Notes: generated by a model from the sequence alone, not told the origin. Positions 1 through 8,554 are shown, counted from the stretch's first letter. The stretch: 64,000 nucleotides of DNA from Halomonas sp. SpR8 (GCF_031010195.1 NZ_JAUAMC010000007.1:186001-250000); one strand, 5' to 3'. Program-made: numbers and translations.

Positions 1-1
1 A

Positions 2-265
2 AAAGGTTTTATCGCCGAGGCAGGGGAGGCATTGATTCAGTATGGGTTCAATTCGTTGGGGCTTCGTCGTATTGAAGCTGAAATCGATCCAGACAATCAG
101 TCCTCGGCAAAAGCATTAGTGAAACTCGGCTTTACTCAAGAGGGATTGTTGAGACAGCGATGGGAAATTAATGGAATTGTCTCCGATTCCGCGTTATTTG
201 GCAGGCTGGTAAGTGACTGTTCACCCAAACAGCATAACCAGGAAATGCATGCGACAAGCGTGTAA
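2..265 (+). CDS. GNAT family N-acetyltransferase, 5-prime-truncated by the window edge
   Basis: The reading frame is open from base 2, so the start lies upstream of the window. The visible 87 residues carry the C-terminal half of a RimJ/RimL-type GNAT fold: KGFIAEAGEAL (end of the acetyl-CoA-binding helix), then LGLRRIEAEIDPDNQSSAKA and LVKLGFTQEGLLRQR, the usual strand-helix pair ending in the G-F-x-x-E-G turn. Family members transfer acetyl groups from acetyl-CoA to protein N-termini or small amines; the substrate cannot be told from this part. The ATG-less apparent start near base 32 is internal. Confidence 0.85.
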   Translation, partial: KGFIAEAGEALIQYGFNSLGLRRIEAEIDPDNQSSAKALVKLGFTQEGLLRQRWEINGIVSDSALFGRLVSDCSPKQHNQEMHATSV

Positions 266-304
266 TTTCGATGTTATGTATTAATTGTGCTGAGGATTAA
301 TCTC

Positions 305-703
305 ATGAAAAAAGTCTTTTGTTTAGTTTGCTTCCTCATCTTTTCACAGCCACTTTTAGCGGCTAGTGATGCTGAAATAGAGTCTGCTGTTCAATGGCTG
401 GAAGTGATTGATTCTGGCGAATATGAAGAAAGTTGGAATTTGACGGGCTCACTGTTTCAGGATCAGTTGTCAGCTTCTCAGTGGGTGCAAGCTTTAGTGC
501 AGGTGCGCCAACCTTTAGGTGACATAAAATCTAGAGAAGTGAGCAGCTCAAGCTCCGCTAGTTCCTTACCTGGTGCTCCTGATGGGGAGTATATTGTCAT
601 TACTTATGCTTCAAATTTTGAAAATGAGAGCAATGCGACAGAGACTGTTACCTTGAGACAGGAAGATGAAGAATGGCGTCCTGTTGGGTATTTTGTTCAG
701 TAA
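305..703 (+). CDS. Secreted DUF4019-like protein
   Basis: A protein of 132 residues with a clear Sec signal peptide (MKKVFCLVCFLIFSQPLLA, residues 1-19), so it is probably periplasmic. The mature part has the pattern of DUF4019 proteins: an early A-x-x-W-L-x-x-I-D-x-G-x-Y-x-x-S-W motif and a late TVTLRQEDEEWRPVGYFV strand. No function is established for the family. I chose the ATG at 305 over the upstream TTG at 287 because it starts the signal peptide and follows GAGG. A Ser-rich stretch lies at about residues 85-90. Confidence 0.75.
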   Translation: MKKVFCLVCFLIFSQPLLAASDAEIESAVQWLEVIDSGEYEESWNLTGSLFQDQLSASQWVQALVQVRQPLGDIKSREVSSSSSASSLPGAPDGEYIVITYASNFENESNATETVTLRQEDEEWRPVGYFVQ

Positions 704-832
704 GAAAGCTTCACGCACCAGCTTATCAAACCGGCAGTGGAAGTTTTCTGGGGCGGCTATTCTGGTTATTTTCAGGATCCGAAGGGGTATTACAGGGAAG
801 TAGCCTATAACCCTTATCAGGACCTGACGTAA
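704..832 (+). pseudogene. Remnant of a VOC-family (glyoxalase/bleomycin-resistance fold) gene
   Basis: In the frame directly after the previous stop codon, and with no start of its own, about 40 codons read LIKPAVEVFWGGYSGYF-QDPKGYYREVAYNPY and end at a TAA at 830-832. This is recognisably the C-terminal strand of VOC proteins (usual form: F-W-G-G-Y-S-G-Y-F-x-D-P-D-G-x-x-W-E-V-A-x-N-P). The N-terminal two thirds are absent, so it is a decayed tail. It shares frame with the DUF4019 gene but I see no sign that the two were ever one protein. Confidence 0.7.
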
Positions 833-1027
833 TGGGCTATCGGCGATGTCTAATAATCACAGGCAAGCCAGTGTTTTACGTTAGGCGTTCGAGAGACGGT
901 AATCTCCCCGTTACAAAAGTATCGGTTTATAGTGAGGTTTTGCGCTTTATTGCGACCGCAGCCGCGAGAGGAAGTAGATAGGTCAACAAGAAAATCGGTA
1001 ACTCCGCCATAAACGTATAGCCAGCTT

Positions 1028-1219
1028 GTGTCACCCCTACCCAAACGTTCCAGCCTGGATGTTGCTGTGCGAATCGGTGAATTGCCTGATGCCGACCTGA
1101 TCGCAAAAAGACTTGGATACAACGACAGAGTGCTGGCGGCTAGCCCTGAGTATTTGGCTGAGCATGGTACACCAGCATCCCCGGAGCATCTGGAAGCGTA
1201 TAACTTTATTCTTTACTCC
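1028..1219 (+). pseudogene. Fragment of a LysR-family regulator (substrate-binding domain)
   Basis: About 60 codons match the middle of a LysR effector-binding domain: LDVAVRIGELPDADLIAKRL, then VLAASPEYLAEHGTPASPEHL and YNFILYS. In LysR proteins this follows the DNA-binding domain and about 90 further residues, none of which I can find upstream, and the C-terminal 80 residues are also missing. Bases 833-1027, between this relic and the VOC relic, hold nothing I recognise. The fragment ends shortly before the macrodomain gene and is clearly not functional. Confidence 0.7.
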
Positions 1220-1295
1220 CCCCCCTCTTCAGACGGGGTGGTAATTTCGCCGAAAACCGCTGATTTGGGATGGGTGTTTATCGATGGAGGAACTA

Positions 1296-1826
1296 ATGAG
1301 CGACAACAACAGCATCAGCGTACAGTGTGTGGTGGGCGATATTGCCCAACAGCCTGATGTAGACGCCGTGGTCAATGCTGCCAATGCGCAATTGAGGATC
1401 GGCGGCGGCGTTGCTGGAGCACTTCATCGCGCTGCGGGGCCTGGGCTAGCGAATGAGGGGCGGCCAATGGCGCCGATCAAGCCGGGTCAAGCGGTACTTA
1501 CCGGTGGTCATAACTTGCCTAACCGTTGGGTAATCCACTGCCTAGGCCCAGTATATGGCATCGACGAGCCATCGGATCAACTGCTGGCGGACTGCTATCA
1601 CAATGCTCTAAAACTGGCCGATGAGCATGGCATCGAGCGGCTGGCTTTTCCGGCGCTCTCCACCGGTGCTTTCGGCTACCCAGCGGAAGAGGCCGCTCAA
1701 GTGTGTGCGGCTACTCTCGAAACCGTGCTACCTACCTTGAAGAAAGTGCGCTTGATCCGCTTTGTACTATTCAACGAAGCGGCGCTGCATACTCTCCAGC
1801 AGGCCTTCACCCGCTTCAATCGTTAA
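1296..1826 (+). CDS. Macrodomain protein, probable O-acetyl-ADP-ribose deacetylase
   Basis: A single macrodomain of 176 residues, the usual size of the YmdB/MacroD class. The ADP-ribose-binding features are present: GDI near residue 14, VNAAN at 26-30, the GGGV loop at 36-39, and ALSTGAFGYP near residue 120. These enzymes remove acetyl from O-acetyl-ADP-ribose made by sirtuins, or reverse mono-ADP-ribosylation, in the cytoplasm. The ATG at 1296 is preferred over 1284 because GGAGG sits at 1286-1290. It may be co-transcribed with the next gene, 16 bases downstream. Confidence 0.85.
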   Translation: MSDNNSISVQCVVGDIAQQPDVDAVVNAANAQLRIGGGVAGALHRAAGPGLANEGRPMAPIKPGQAVLTGGHNLPNRWVIHCLGPVYGIDEPSDQLLADCYHNALKLADEHGIERLAFPALSTGAFGYPAEEAAQVCAATLETVLPTLKKVRLIRFVLFNEAALHTLQQAFTRFNR

Positions 1827-1842
1827 TCAAATAGGAGTCAAT

Positions 1843-2217
1843 ATGACCGACGCTGAACAGCTCCAGCCTAATACTTTATTTATCGAAGTTTCTGGCTCAG
1901 GCCTACCTGAAGTAGATGGACTTTATGTACCGTCAGAAGCGCCGCCGACCCAATCTGATGCAGGCGTTATGTCTCAACGCGGTTATTGGAATGGTCGAAT
2001 GGCCTGGGATCGGGCTGACGGTAAGGCGGCAAGAAGTCCCGCCATTTCCTATTCAATTGGCTTTAAATCTTGGCGTATCTGCCGCTTGGACGGGCATCTA
2101 GCTTACGAAATTACCTGCGAAGATGAGTTGCCGCCCACGGATCGCCAGTGGAACGTTTACAAAATGGGTGTCGCCCCAGCTCCCAAAGTGGTGATTCATG
2201 ATACTGATCCAAGATAG
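1843..2217 (+). CDS. Protein of unknown function, 124 residues
   Basis: I do not recognise a named family. The protein is soluble, lacks a signal peptide and has regularly spaced aromatic motifs: VSGSGLPEVDGLYVP at residues 16-30, RGYWNGRMAWDR in the middle, then SWRICRLDGHLAYEI and a final PPTDRQWNVYKMG. The pattern V-x-G-x-Y, later N-G-R-x-x-W and W-x-I resembles small beta-sandwich domains, but that is inference. A good ribosome site (AGGAG at 1833) precedes ATG 1843. It lies 16 bases after the macrodomain gene and is likely in the same transcript. Confidence 0.7.
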   Translation: MTDAEQLQPNTLFIEVSGSGLPEVDGLYVPSEAPPTQSDAGVMSQRGYWNGRMAWDRADGKAARSPAISYSIGFKSWRICRLDGHLAYEITCEDELPPTDRQWNVYKMGVAPAPKVVIHDTDPR

Positions 2218-2251
2218 ATCTAGCTCAAATTTAATGCCGTTAAAGCGAAGA

Positions 2252-2276
2252 ATTCAGGCCTCTTATCGGCCTGAAT
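2252..2276. terminator. Hairpin between convergent genes, possible terminator
   Basis: A perfect 9-bp stem, ATTCAGGCC and GGCCTGAAT, with a 7-base loop sits between the unknown gene and the end of pgaD, which converge. Neither side carries a clear run of T, so termination activity is uncertain. Confidence 0.4.
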
Positions 2277-2295
2277 GGAGGTCTTGAGCAGGTTG

Positions 2296-2718
2296 TTAAT
2301 TGGCGGCTTGGCTGGGCTTTCCGGCTCTTTGGTGCTCGTGCATTTGTGCTCTTTCTATTTGGCTTTCCATCGTGCTCTCTATTTCATTATTGACTTTATA
2401 ATCTACTGAATGCGTTGGCTGCTGGTCGTGGAGCATCTGGCGTTTGAGGTGGCTGGTGTATAGGAATCGGTTGTAGACCGCCCAAAAGTGGAACATCAGG
2501 AAGGTGACGACAAAGCCGACCAGCACCACTTTAATCATCACGGACGAATAGAGCTTCTCGAGGACGGCCTCCTCCGCAATAAAAAACATATATAGCCTCG
2601 ACATGACCAGTAGCCACAGTACCAGTGTGGCAAGAGTGATGAGGATATCGCGGGTTCGGTAACCCCAGCTTTTATGGCTTGGGTTGTCGATGATGACGGG
2701 CACCAGTTTATTGCTCAT
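2296..2718 (-). CDS. pgaD: PgaD, accessory subunit of the poly-N-acetylglucosamine synthase
   Basis: A 140-residue protein, close to the E. coli length of 137, with two membrane helices at about residues 25-46 and 58-82 and a charged cytoplasmic tail. In E. coli PgaD binds PgaC in the inner membrane and both are needed for PNAG synthesis, responding to cyclic di-GMP. Its start (ATG on the minus strand at 2718) overlaps the end of pgaC by 11 bases, which indicates translational coupling. Sequence conservation in PgaD is low, so the call leans on position, size and topology. Confidence 0.85.
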   Translation of the reverse strand: MSNKLVPVIIDNPSHKSWGYRTRDILITLATLVLWLLVMSRLYMFFIAEEAVLEKLYSSVMIKVVLVGFVVTFLMFHFWAVYNRFLYTSHLKRQMLHDQQPTHSVDYKVNNEIESTMESQIERAQMHEHQRAGKPSQAAN

Positions 2719-3958
2719 TGAATTGTTCCCCTCGATCAGGACTGGACCAGGTGGCGGGTCTTCCTTTTTGCCGCAGTATGGCTTTGGGGAAGGCGATGAC
2801 GACAGTGGCCATATTGAGAAACCAATAGGCGAATGGGTACCAAATACTCCAATACACACAGCGGAATATCTCTTTGTCGTAGCGGCTGTCGATATAGAAA
2901 CTGACGGTAAATTGAATAAAGCTGATGGCGATCAACAGGCTGCCAAAGTAGGAGAACAGCCTGCCCGTTATGCCCCACTCCATGGGTGTAAGGAACTGAG
3001 AAACCAGCCAAGCGAGTAGTAGGGCGATGACCGAGTAGCACCAAAGCACACTGAAAATGTACTCCAGCATTAAGAGCCAGAAGCGGCGGTTTTTCCAACG
3101 AATCGTTTGCGAGAAGTAGCGTAAAAACACCTCACCGCCGCCTTGTGCCCAGCGCAGCCGCTGCTTGAAAAGGCCGCGCAGGGTCTCCGGCATTAATACC
3201 CAGCACATCGCTCTGGGCTCATAGCGTACATGTCCGCCTGCCAGCTGTAGCCGCCAACTGACATCGATATCCTCGGTAATCATGTCGGTGTTCCAGCCAC
3301 CGATCTCTTCCAGTGCTTTGCGCTGAAACGCGCAGATCACTCCGGAAATGGTGAATACCATGCCGTAGATGCGCTGGGCGCGCTTGATTAGCCCGATGAT
3401 GGCCGAGAACTCGCCAGTCTGAATCTTACCAATGGCGGTCGAGCGCGTTCTTACCCGCGGGTTGCCGGTCACGCCACTAACCTTTGGGCTACTGATGAAG
3501 TGGCTAACCATATAACCGATAGCGTCATAGTCGAGTATTGCATCGCCATCAATGCCTACAATGATGTCGCCCGTGGCTTTGCTTAGGCCACTGTTCATGG
3601 CGCTGGCTTTGCCCTGGTTGGGCTGGTTCAGCACGGTCAGCGCAGGGTAAATAAGCGCCAGCGCTGCAAGTCGGCTGGCGGTATCGTCTTTGCTGCCATC
3701 GTTAATGGCGATAACGTTCATGAATGGGTAGTTCTGTTTAAACAGATGATGGATCGTCTCATCGACATTTAAGCCTTCGTTATAGCAGGGCAGCAGCACC
3801 GTTACTTTGGGAGCGCTTTCGTCCCACACGAATGTCTCGGGCCAGAGCTGCTTGCGCTCCCAGTGAACGTAAAAGTAGATACCACCACAGATCCATATCG
3901 TCGCCATTAGGCTGGGGTAGCCCAGAGTAAAGATAGCTAGGGTGTCGAGTATGTTCAT
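2708..3958 (-). CDS. pgaC: PgaC, poly-beta-1,6-N-acetylglucosamine synthase (GT2)
   Basis: An inner-membrane glycosyltransferase of family 2 that polymerises UDP-GlcNAc into PNAG. The 416 residues show one N-terminal membrane segment, then the GT-A domain with LLPCYNEG, INDGSKDD, the metal-binding GIDGDA, the acceptor-side ITEDID and the QRLRWAQGG motif, followed by several C-terminal membrane helices. All catalytic Asp and the Q-x-x-R-W motif are intact. It overlaps pgaB by 4 bases (ATGA). E. coli PgaC is about 25 residues longer. Confidence 0.95.
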   Translation of the reverse strand: MNILDTLAIFTLGYPSLMATIWICGGIYFYVHWERKQLWPETFVWDESAPKVTVLLPCYNEGLNVDETIHHLFKQNYPFMNVIAINDGSKDDTASRLAALALIYPALTVLNQPNQGKASAMNSGLSKATGDIIVGIDGDAILDYDAIGYMVSHFISSPKVSGVTGNPRVRTRSTAIGKIQTGEFSAIIGLIKRAQRIYGMVFTISGVICAFQRKALEEIGGWNTDMITEDIDVSWRLQLAGGHVRYEPRAMCWVLMPETLRGLFKQRLRWAQGGGEVFLRYFSQTIRWKNRRFWLLMLEYIFSVLWCYSVIALLLAWLVSQFLTPMEWGITGRLFSYFGSLLIAISFIQFTVSFYIDSRYDKEIFRCVYWSIWYPFAYWFLNMATVVIAFPKAILRQKGRPATWSSPDRGEQFNEQ

Positions 3959-5916
3959 TGGATGGCCCTAAACCGACGTCCGATAGAGAAAACCGGCCTC
4001 ATCACATTGATATCAGGATGATTTTGATGAAAATCGTCAGGGTAGTAGCCTATGTGTTTAATGCCCTCTTCGCGCAGTATGCGTACCCACTGGGCCATCT
4101 CTTCGCTGGGAATGGAGGTCTGGGTGCGCCAGTCTTGGGCCTGCAGCTCAAACACCAATTGATCTGCACTTACCTGGGCTAGTGAGCGTTGGGCGAGTGA
4201 TCGTAGCCACTCATCGGGGTTCTCGGCTTCTTCCATATAGGGCATGGCCATAACCGCAACGAAGTCGTAGCCCGAGGCGAAGTTTTGCATGTCTTGAGCA
4301 AACCAGCGCTGGCTGCGTGGCTCCATTACTGTGACGGCATAAAGGTTGCGAGACGTGGTAAATACTTTGTTGTCTGCCTGACGGTAGTAGTTAGCGGCCT
4401 CCTCAAGCTCTAGGGTGAAGTCGGTCAGGTACTCCGTCCTGAAACGAGTCCACGTGTTCATTAAGCTATCGTTGTTGCGTATCGCGTTGATATCGCTGGG
4501 TAATGAAACCTCCTGATAGGCGGCCAGCGCTTCTGGATTGGCATCTTCGAAATCAGTAAAGAAAGCGTCATCATGAAACAGTAGGCCGTCGTACTTCGTC
4601 ATCCGGCCGAGATCTAGGTAAATTTCGCGAATCGTATCGCGGTTCTCCTGCACAAAAGGGGAGAGTCGACGGTATTGATCGGGCGACTCACTGCCTGTTC
4701 GTGCATCAGTGACGTATTGATAGCCCGACCCCAGGTCAAACGATAGCACCGGCATCCACGCGTAGACCTTCACATTGGCGCGCTTCTTTAACTGCCAGGC
4801 AACGCGGTTGAAAAGGTCGGCTCTTACCGGCAGGTGGCGGTTGGGGAAGTAGAGCTCGTCGGCAACGCCGTCACCATCAGGGTCGGCGTAGGCTTGGAGA
4901 TAAACGGTGCTAACGCCGTAGCGGTAGATGCGATCTATCAGCTTGTCGAGATTGTGTTCTTGCTGAATAGGGTCCGGGTCATACACGTAATCGAGATCAA
5001 CATGCACAATACGCAGCGACTCATTTTCCCACAGCCGATTGGAGAGTATTTCTTCGATGGTTTGTAGGCTGGTTTCCTGGTCAATCAGGTAGCGGTTCAT
5101 GGTGTTCATTGAATCGCTCAACTGATTGGGTGCGCCCAACAGGCTGAAGGTGTACTCCATGCCGTATTCCGCGGCCATATTAAGCGTTGCCTGGCTATAG
5201 GCACCGTAAGGCCACACCATGATGCGGGGGCTGCGGCCGACCTGCTCTTGAAAACGCTGCTGGGTGCGCGCCATGTCGCCGCGAATGCGCTCAATGTAAG
5301 CCGCTTCGCTTTCATAGCCGCTGCGCGCGTTCCAAATGCTGGTCACCGCCGCCGCCTGCTCATTGCCCATTGGATTACCGACCACACCTTTATGCAGGTC
5401 GTAGGAGTGGGAGGCGATTTCCACCAGCGGTGATTCATCAAGCGCCCTGACTTGCTCCCATGAGAGAAAACGTTCGCGGGGCAGGGTGATGCTACCATAG
5501 GGCACCTGGCCGCCAGCGGGCACGTCCAGCCAACTGCCGACCACCGCTTGAACGGCGGGGAAGTTGTAAAGTTTGAGGAGCGGAAAGACGATATCGTAAA
5601 AGCTGCGGTAGCCGTCATCGAACGTTAGCAACACGGCTTTTTCGGGCAGTGGTGTGCCGCCCGCTTTGGCATCGATGATCTGCTGTAAACTCACCGGCTG
5701 GTAACCGCCTACTTCTAGCATATTGAAGTGTTCAACTAATCGGCCGCGTGTGATGGTCTGCGAGTAGATATCCAGATCAGGGGTGACGCTGGAGTCCACG
5801 ATATCGTGGTAGCTGATAACCACGTAATCACCCGGTGAGCGTGCGGCTTGGGCCTGCTGAATATTGACCACCACCAGCAAGGCCGCGCTCATTACAATGA
5901 CGCGCCAGAGTGTCAT
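3955..5916 (-). CDS. pgaB: PgaB, PNAG de-N-acetylase and glycosyl hydrolase
   Basis: A periplasmic two-domain enzyme of 653 residues. The N-terminal CE4 deacetylase domain has SYHDI, TFDDGY, the HxxxH-type metal site in ASHSYDLHKG and WPYGAYS; the C-terminal glycoside-hydrolase domain has VDLDYVYD and the acidic FHDDAFFTDFED. Partial deacetylation lets PNAG leave through PgaA. The ATG at 5916 is preferred because it overlaps the pgaA stop as ATGA and follows GGAG. Unusually against E. coli PgaB, the signal peptide ends in AQAA with no lipobox Cys, so this form appears to be soluble. Confidence 0.93.
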   Translation of the reverse strand: MTLWRVIVMSAALLVVVNIQQAQAARSPGDYVVISYHDIVDSSVTPDLDIYSQTITRGRLVEHFNMLEVGGYQPVSLQQIIDAKAGGTPLPEKAVLLTFDDGYRSFYDIVFPLLKLYNFPAVQAVVGSWLDVPAGGQVPYGSITLPRERFLSWEQVRALDESPLVEIASHSYDLHKGVVGNPMGNEQAAAVTSIWNARSGYESEAAYIERIRGDMARTQQRFQEQVGRSPRIMVWPYGAYSQATLNMAAEYGMEYTFSLLGAPNQLSDSMNTMNRYLIDQETSLQTIEEILSNRLWENESLRIVHVDLDYVYDPDPIQQEHNLDKLIDRIYRYGVSTVYLQAYADPDGDGVADELYFPNRHLPVRADLFNRVAWQLKKRANVKVYAWMPVLSFDLGSGYQYVTDARTGSESPDQYRRLSPFVQENRDTIREIYLDLGRMTKYDGLLFHDDAFFTDFEDANPEALAAYQEVSLPSDINAIRNNDSLMNTWTRFRTEYLTDFTLELEEAANYYRQADNKVFTTSRNLYAVTVMEPRSQRWFAQDMQNFASGYDFVAVMAMPYMEEAENPDEWLRSLAQRSLAQVSADQLVFELQAQDWRTQTSIPSEEMAQWVRILREEGIKHIGYYPDDFHQNHPDINVMRPVFSIGRRFRAIQ

Positions 5917-8336
5917 AGGAATCTCCATACAAAGCCGGCTGAAATAACGTTGTCGTATTCAGGAACACCGTCGTAGACGGCCCTTTCGCGGCTAATGCCG
6001 TATTCAAAGTTGACCGTGGGGGCTAGCTCCCAACTATGTTGATAGCCAATCGACCAAGTGTTCTCGCTATCGAAATCCTCTTGCCAGTAGCGGCCTGAGC
6101 CGATTGAAAACGACTGAATAAAGGATTGGCGATAATCGATGGGGGTTTCGTAGTTAATTGTGAGCACACCGGCCAGACTGGCATCGCGGCGCGGGTTGAA
6201 ATACCTGGCTTCTACCTCGTCGTTGCGAGACGCGGAGGCCTGTATCTCACCATTAACTTGCCAGCGATCCAGGTGATAGAGCGTTTGATCCCAGTAGCCG
6301 TACACGGATTGGCGCAGGTTGCTATCTTCAAAATCGGTGGCCATTACACCGATAGCTCCGGCGCCTCGCTCATCGTGACGATAGGCGAGTTCTCCTCGGT
6401 AGCGGTCGGCATGAATGCCATCGCGCAGCGCCCGTAGCGGGGTGTCAGTGGTGTTTAGCTCTACGCCCAGCGTGGTGGTGATGTGATCGGTAGGGGCGTA
6501 CTGCAGTTCGGCCAACGCGAGAAAGTCTTCGTTAAGCTGTGACCCATGGCCCGCCGCCAGGGTGACCGTGGCCGGGTGCAGATTCCACTCGTAGCCCGCA
6601 ATGTTGTAAGAGGCGTAAAGGTTTTCATCTTCAAACTCGCCGAACTGGCCAATGCGCTGAGCAAAGGGGCGGGAGCCGCTGTCGTTGCGTGGCCCTTCGA
6701 ATAGCACTTCGTAGGTCCACTCGCGTGAGGCCTGGGTGCCACTGCCTTGACCTCTGCTACGCTCAAACGAGCTGCTCAGTTGAGGGGCGCGCAGTTCGCG
6801 CCATTCGCGAGCCATATCGTCCCGCGATGCGCTTGGCCGGGCTTCGGCTATTTCTCTGGCGATTTCGGTTGTGGTGCCTCTCCATTGGCCGCGCTGTAAC
6901 CGCGAAAGCAACACGCCGTGATGGGAGGCTTCCTGACGATCTGGGGGTAGCAGTGGAGCGGCTTGCTGAAAAGATGCTTCGGCTTTTCGCGGCCAGCCCC
7001 TGTCGCGTTCAATATCGCCCTTTAACAGCCACAGGTAAGGATCACCCGGAGCTTGGTTTTGATACATTTCCAGGCGTTCGCTGGCGTCGTCAGTGCGCCC
7101 ACGCCATGCATCCAATAGCACGTTGAGCATCAATGCTTTCTGATAATTGGGGTTCTCGATGCGTACGGTTTGGGTGAAGTCCAGGCGCTGCTCAGGCTCA
7201 CTCGCTATCCACTCTTTCAGTAGCTTGTCCGCATCGCGAAAGCGCTGGGCGTCGGCATAGCTGTAAAACAGTCCTTCGTTAAGAGGGTCGTCAGGATTTG
7301 TTGCCTGGGCAGGGGATTGCCGGATCAAGTTTTCGTAGAGCGTGATGGCTTCTTTTGGGCGGCCCATGCCGTTGAGCGCATGCGCTCTGGCGCGCTCTAC
7401 ATAGCTTGGCAACTGGCCATGCTGGTTTTCAAGCCTTACGGCAAGCGCTTCTGCTTCTGAGAATCGCCGTAATTCAGCGAGCGCGACTACTTTGTCGTAC
7501 TCAGCAATGGTAATGAGGTCCTGAGGTGCACCGCCGTTGCGCAGTACGCTATTTAGCTGCTCTAAGCCACTGCGCACTCGGCTGGGCTGGTCAGTATGAA
7601 CACCCAGACGAATATCAGTTACCCCTTCGTAGTAGCTAAGCCACAAACGATCACTCGCCGAGAACACCTCGGGGTTAGCTTGCATAATGCGGCGTGCCGG
7701 AGGACTGGCACCTAATCCCACGGCTAACCGGTAGACCGCTTGCAATTCTCCTGTATTGCTGGGGTCTCGCCTTACAAGCGACTGCCGGGCATCCAACTCT
7801 TGAACGGCATTAGCGGTACGTGAAGCCAAGTAACCCCTTGCTTCAAGGCCTGCGGTGGTAGAGCCAGCTACTTGGTTATATTGCTGAAGAGAAATCTCCG
7901 CCAGGGTGTAGTTACCCATGTCAGTATGTACTAAGCTTTGGCCAAGCCACCCTTGAGCATTCGATGGGTTACGGTAGGTAAGCGTTCGGAACATCTCCAG
8001 CGCCTGGTCGTATTCACCCGCATTACGCGCCGCACCTGCCAAGTTGGCTAGCTCAGAGTCACTGTAATTTTCCGTTTGGCACCAGTCGCATACTGCCAGC
8101 GCTTCCTCATGGCGTGCTGCACGTACCAGCAGTGCCACCAGATCTGCGCGAACACGACCATCGCGCGTTTGATGATAGAGAGTCTTTAAGCCATCGATGG
8201 ATGAGTCTAGTGCTCCCTGGCGTGCCTGTATGACCAGCGCTTCACGTTGTGCGTCTGTGGTTTGTCCATACGCAACGCCTGACGTCAGACAAGCGAGCAG
8301 GCATATCGGCAGTAGGGAGCAGTGACGGCTTTGCAT
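5913..8336 (-). CDS. pgaA: PgaA, outer-membrane PNAG export porin
   Basis: 807 residues, the same length as E. coli PgaA. A signal peptide (MQSRHCSLLPICLLACLTSGVAYG) is followed by tetratricopeptide-like helical pairs to about residue 500 (for example ALEMFRTLTYRNPSNAQGWLG) and a C-terminal beta-barrel ending in a Phe-rich strand (FVWRFL), typical of outer-membrane proteins. In the family the TPR part binds PgaB and partly deacetylated polymer while the barrel exports it. It is the first gene of the operon; AGGA precedes its ATG, and the operon promoter must lie in 8337-8554. Confidence 0.93.
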   Translation of the reverse strand: MQSRHCSLLPICLLACLTSGVAYGQTTDAQREALVIQARQGALDSSIDGLKTLYHQTRDGRVRADLVALLVRAARHEEALAVCDWCQTENYSDSELANLAGAARNAGEYDQALEMFRTLTYRNPSNAQGWLGQSLVHTDMGNYTLAEISLQQYNQVAGSTTAGLEARGYLASRTANAVQELDARQSLVRRDPSNTGELQAVYRLAVGLGASPPARRIMQANPEVFSASDRLWLSYYEGVTDIRLGVHTDQPSRVRSGLEQLNSVLRNGGAPQDLITIAEYDKVVALAELRRFSEAEALAVRLENQHGQLPSYVERARAHALNGMGRPKEAITLYENLIRQSPAQATNPDDPLNEGLFYSYADAQRFRDADKLLKEWIASEPEQRLDFTQTVRIENPNYQKALMLNVLLDAWRGRTDDASERLEMYQNQAPGDPYLWLLKGDIERDRGWPRKAEASFQQAAPLLPPDRQEASHHGVLLSRLQRGQWRGTTTEIAREIAEARPSASRDDMAREWRELRAPQLSSSFERSRGQGSGTQASREWTYEVLFEGPRNDSGSRPFAQRIGQFGEFEDENLYASYNIAGYEWNLHPATVTLAAGHGSQLNEDFLALAELQYAPTDHITTTLGVELNTTDTPLRALRDGIHADRYRGELAYRHDERGAGAIGVMATDFEDSNLRQSVYGYWDQTLYHLDRWQVNGEIQASASRNDEVEARYFNPRRDASLAGVLTINYETPIDYRQSFIQSFSIGSGRYWQEDFDSENTWSIGYQHSWELAPTVNFEYGISRERAVYDGVPEYDNVISAGFVWRFL

Positions 8337-8454
8337 GATGATATTCCTACCCTGGGAGAGCGTGATGACAGCTATGTAATAAAATGTATCTCGATAGTAT
8401 ATGGGAGTATCTTAAAGTAAAAGCTGCGCTAAAACATGAATCTGAAGATTATTA

Positions 8455-8510
8455 TTATCATGATAACGAGTGATAAAATTAATATTGGCGTAATGAAATT
8501 ATTACTCGTT
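8455..8510. repeat. Nested inverted repeats upstream of pgaA
   Basis: The AT-rich gap before pgaA holds a perfect 12-bp palindrome, TTATCATGATAA at 8455-8466, and a longer dyad with arms AACGAGTGATAA (8465-8476) and TTATTACTCGTT (8499-8510), matching at 11 of 12 positions. The gap also receives the end of the LysR transcript. It could be an operator for the pga operon or a structured transcript end; there is no T-run, so I favour a protein site. Confidence 0.45.
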
Positions 8511-8554
8511 AAGGCAGAGCTACCAATGATGAGCTCTCTAGCCATTTTGTAATG

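Noticed and set aside
847..888. GTCTAAT ... GTTAGGC pair resembling an integron attC core site
   Set aside because: The left core ends in T where attC needs C, the span of 42 bases is shorter than known attC sites, there are no inner L boxes, and no integrase or gene cassette is near.
704..2217. Genomic island or toxin-antitoxin cluster around the macrodomain gene
   Set aside because: No integrase, transposase, tRNA-end repeat or recognisable toxin; the relics show decay, not a defined mobile element.
2684..3098. Plus- and minus-strand alternative frames over pgaC, and similar ones across leuC, accD and the permeases
   Set aside because: They lie wholly inside well-supported genes in other frames and show no family motifs or ribosome sites.
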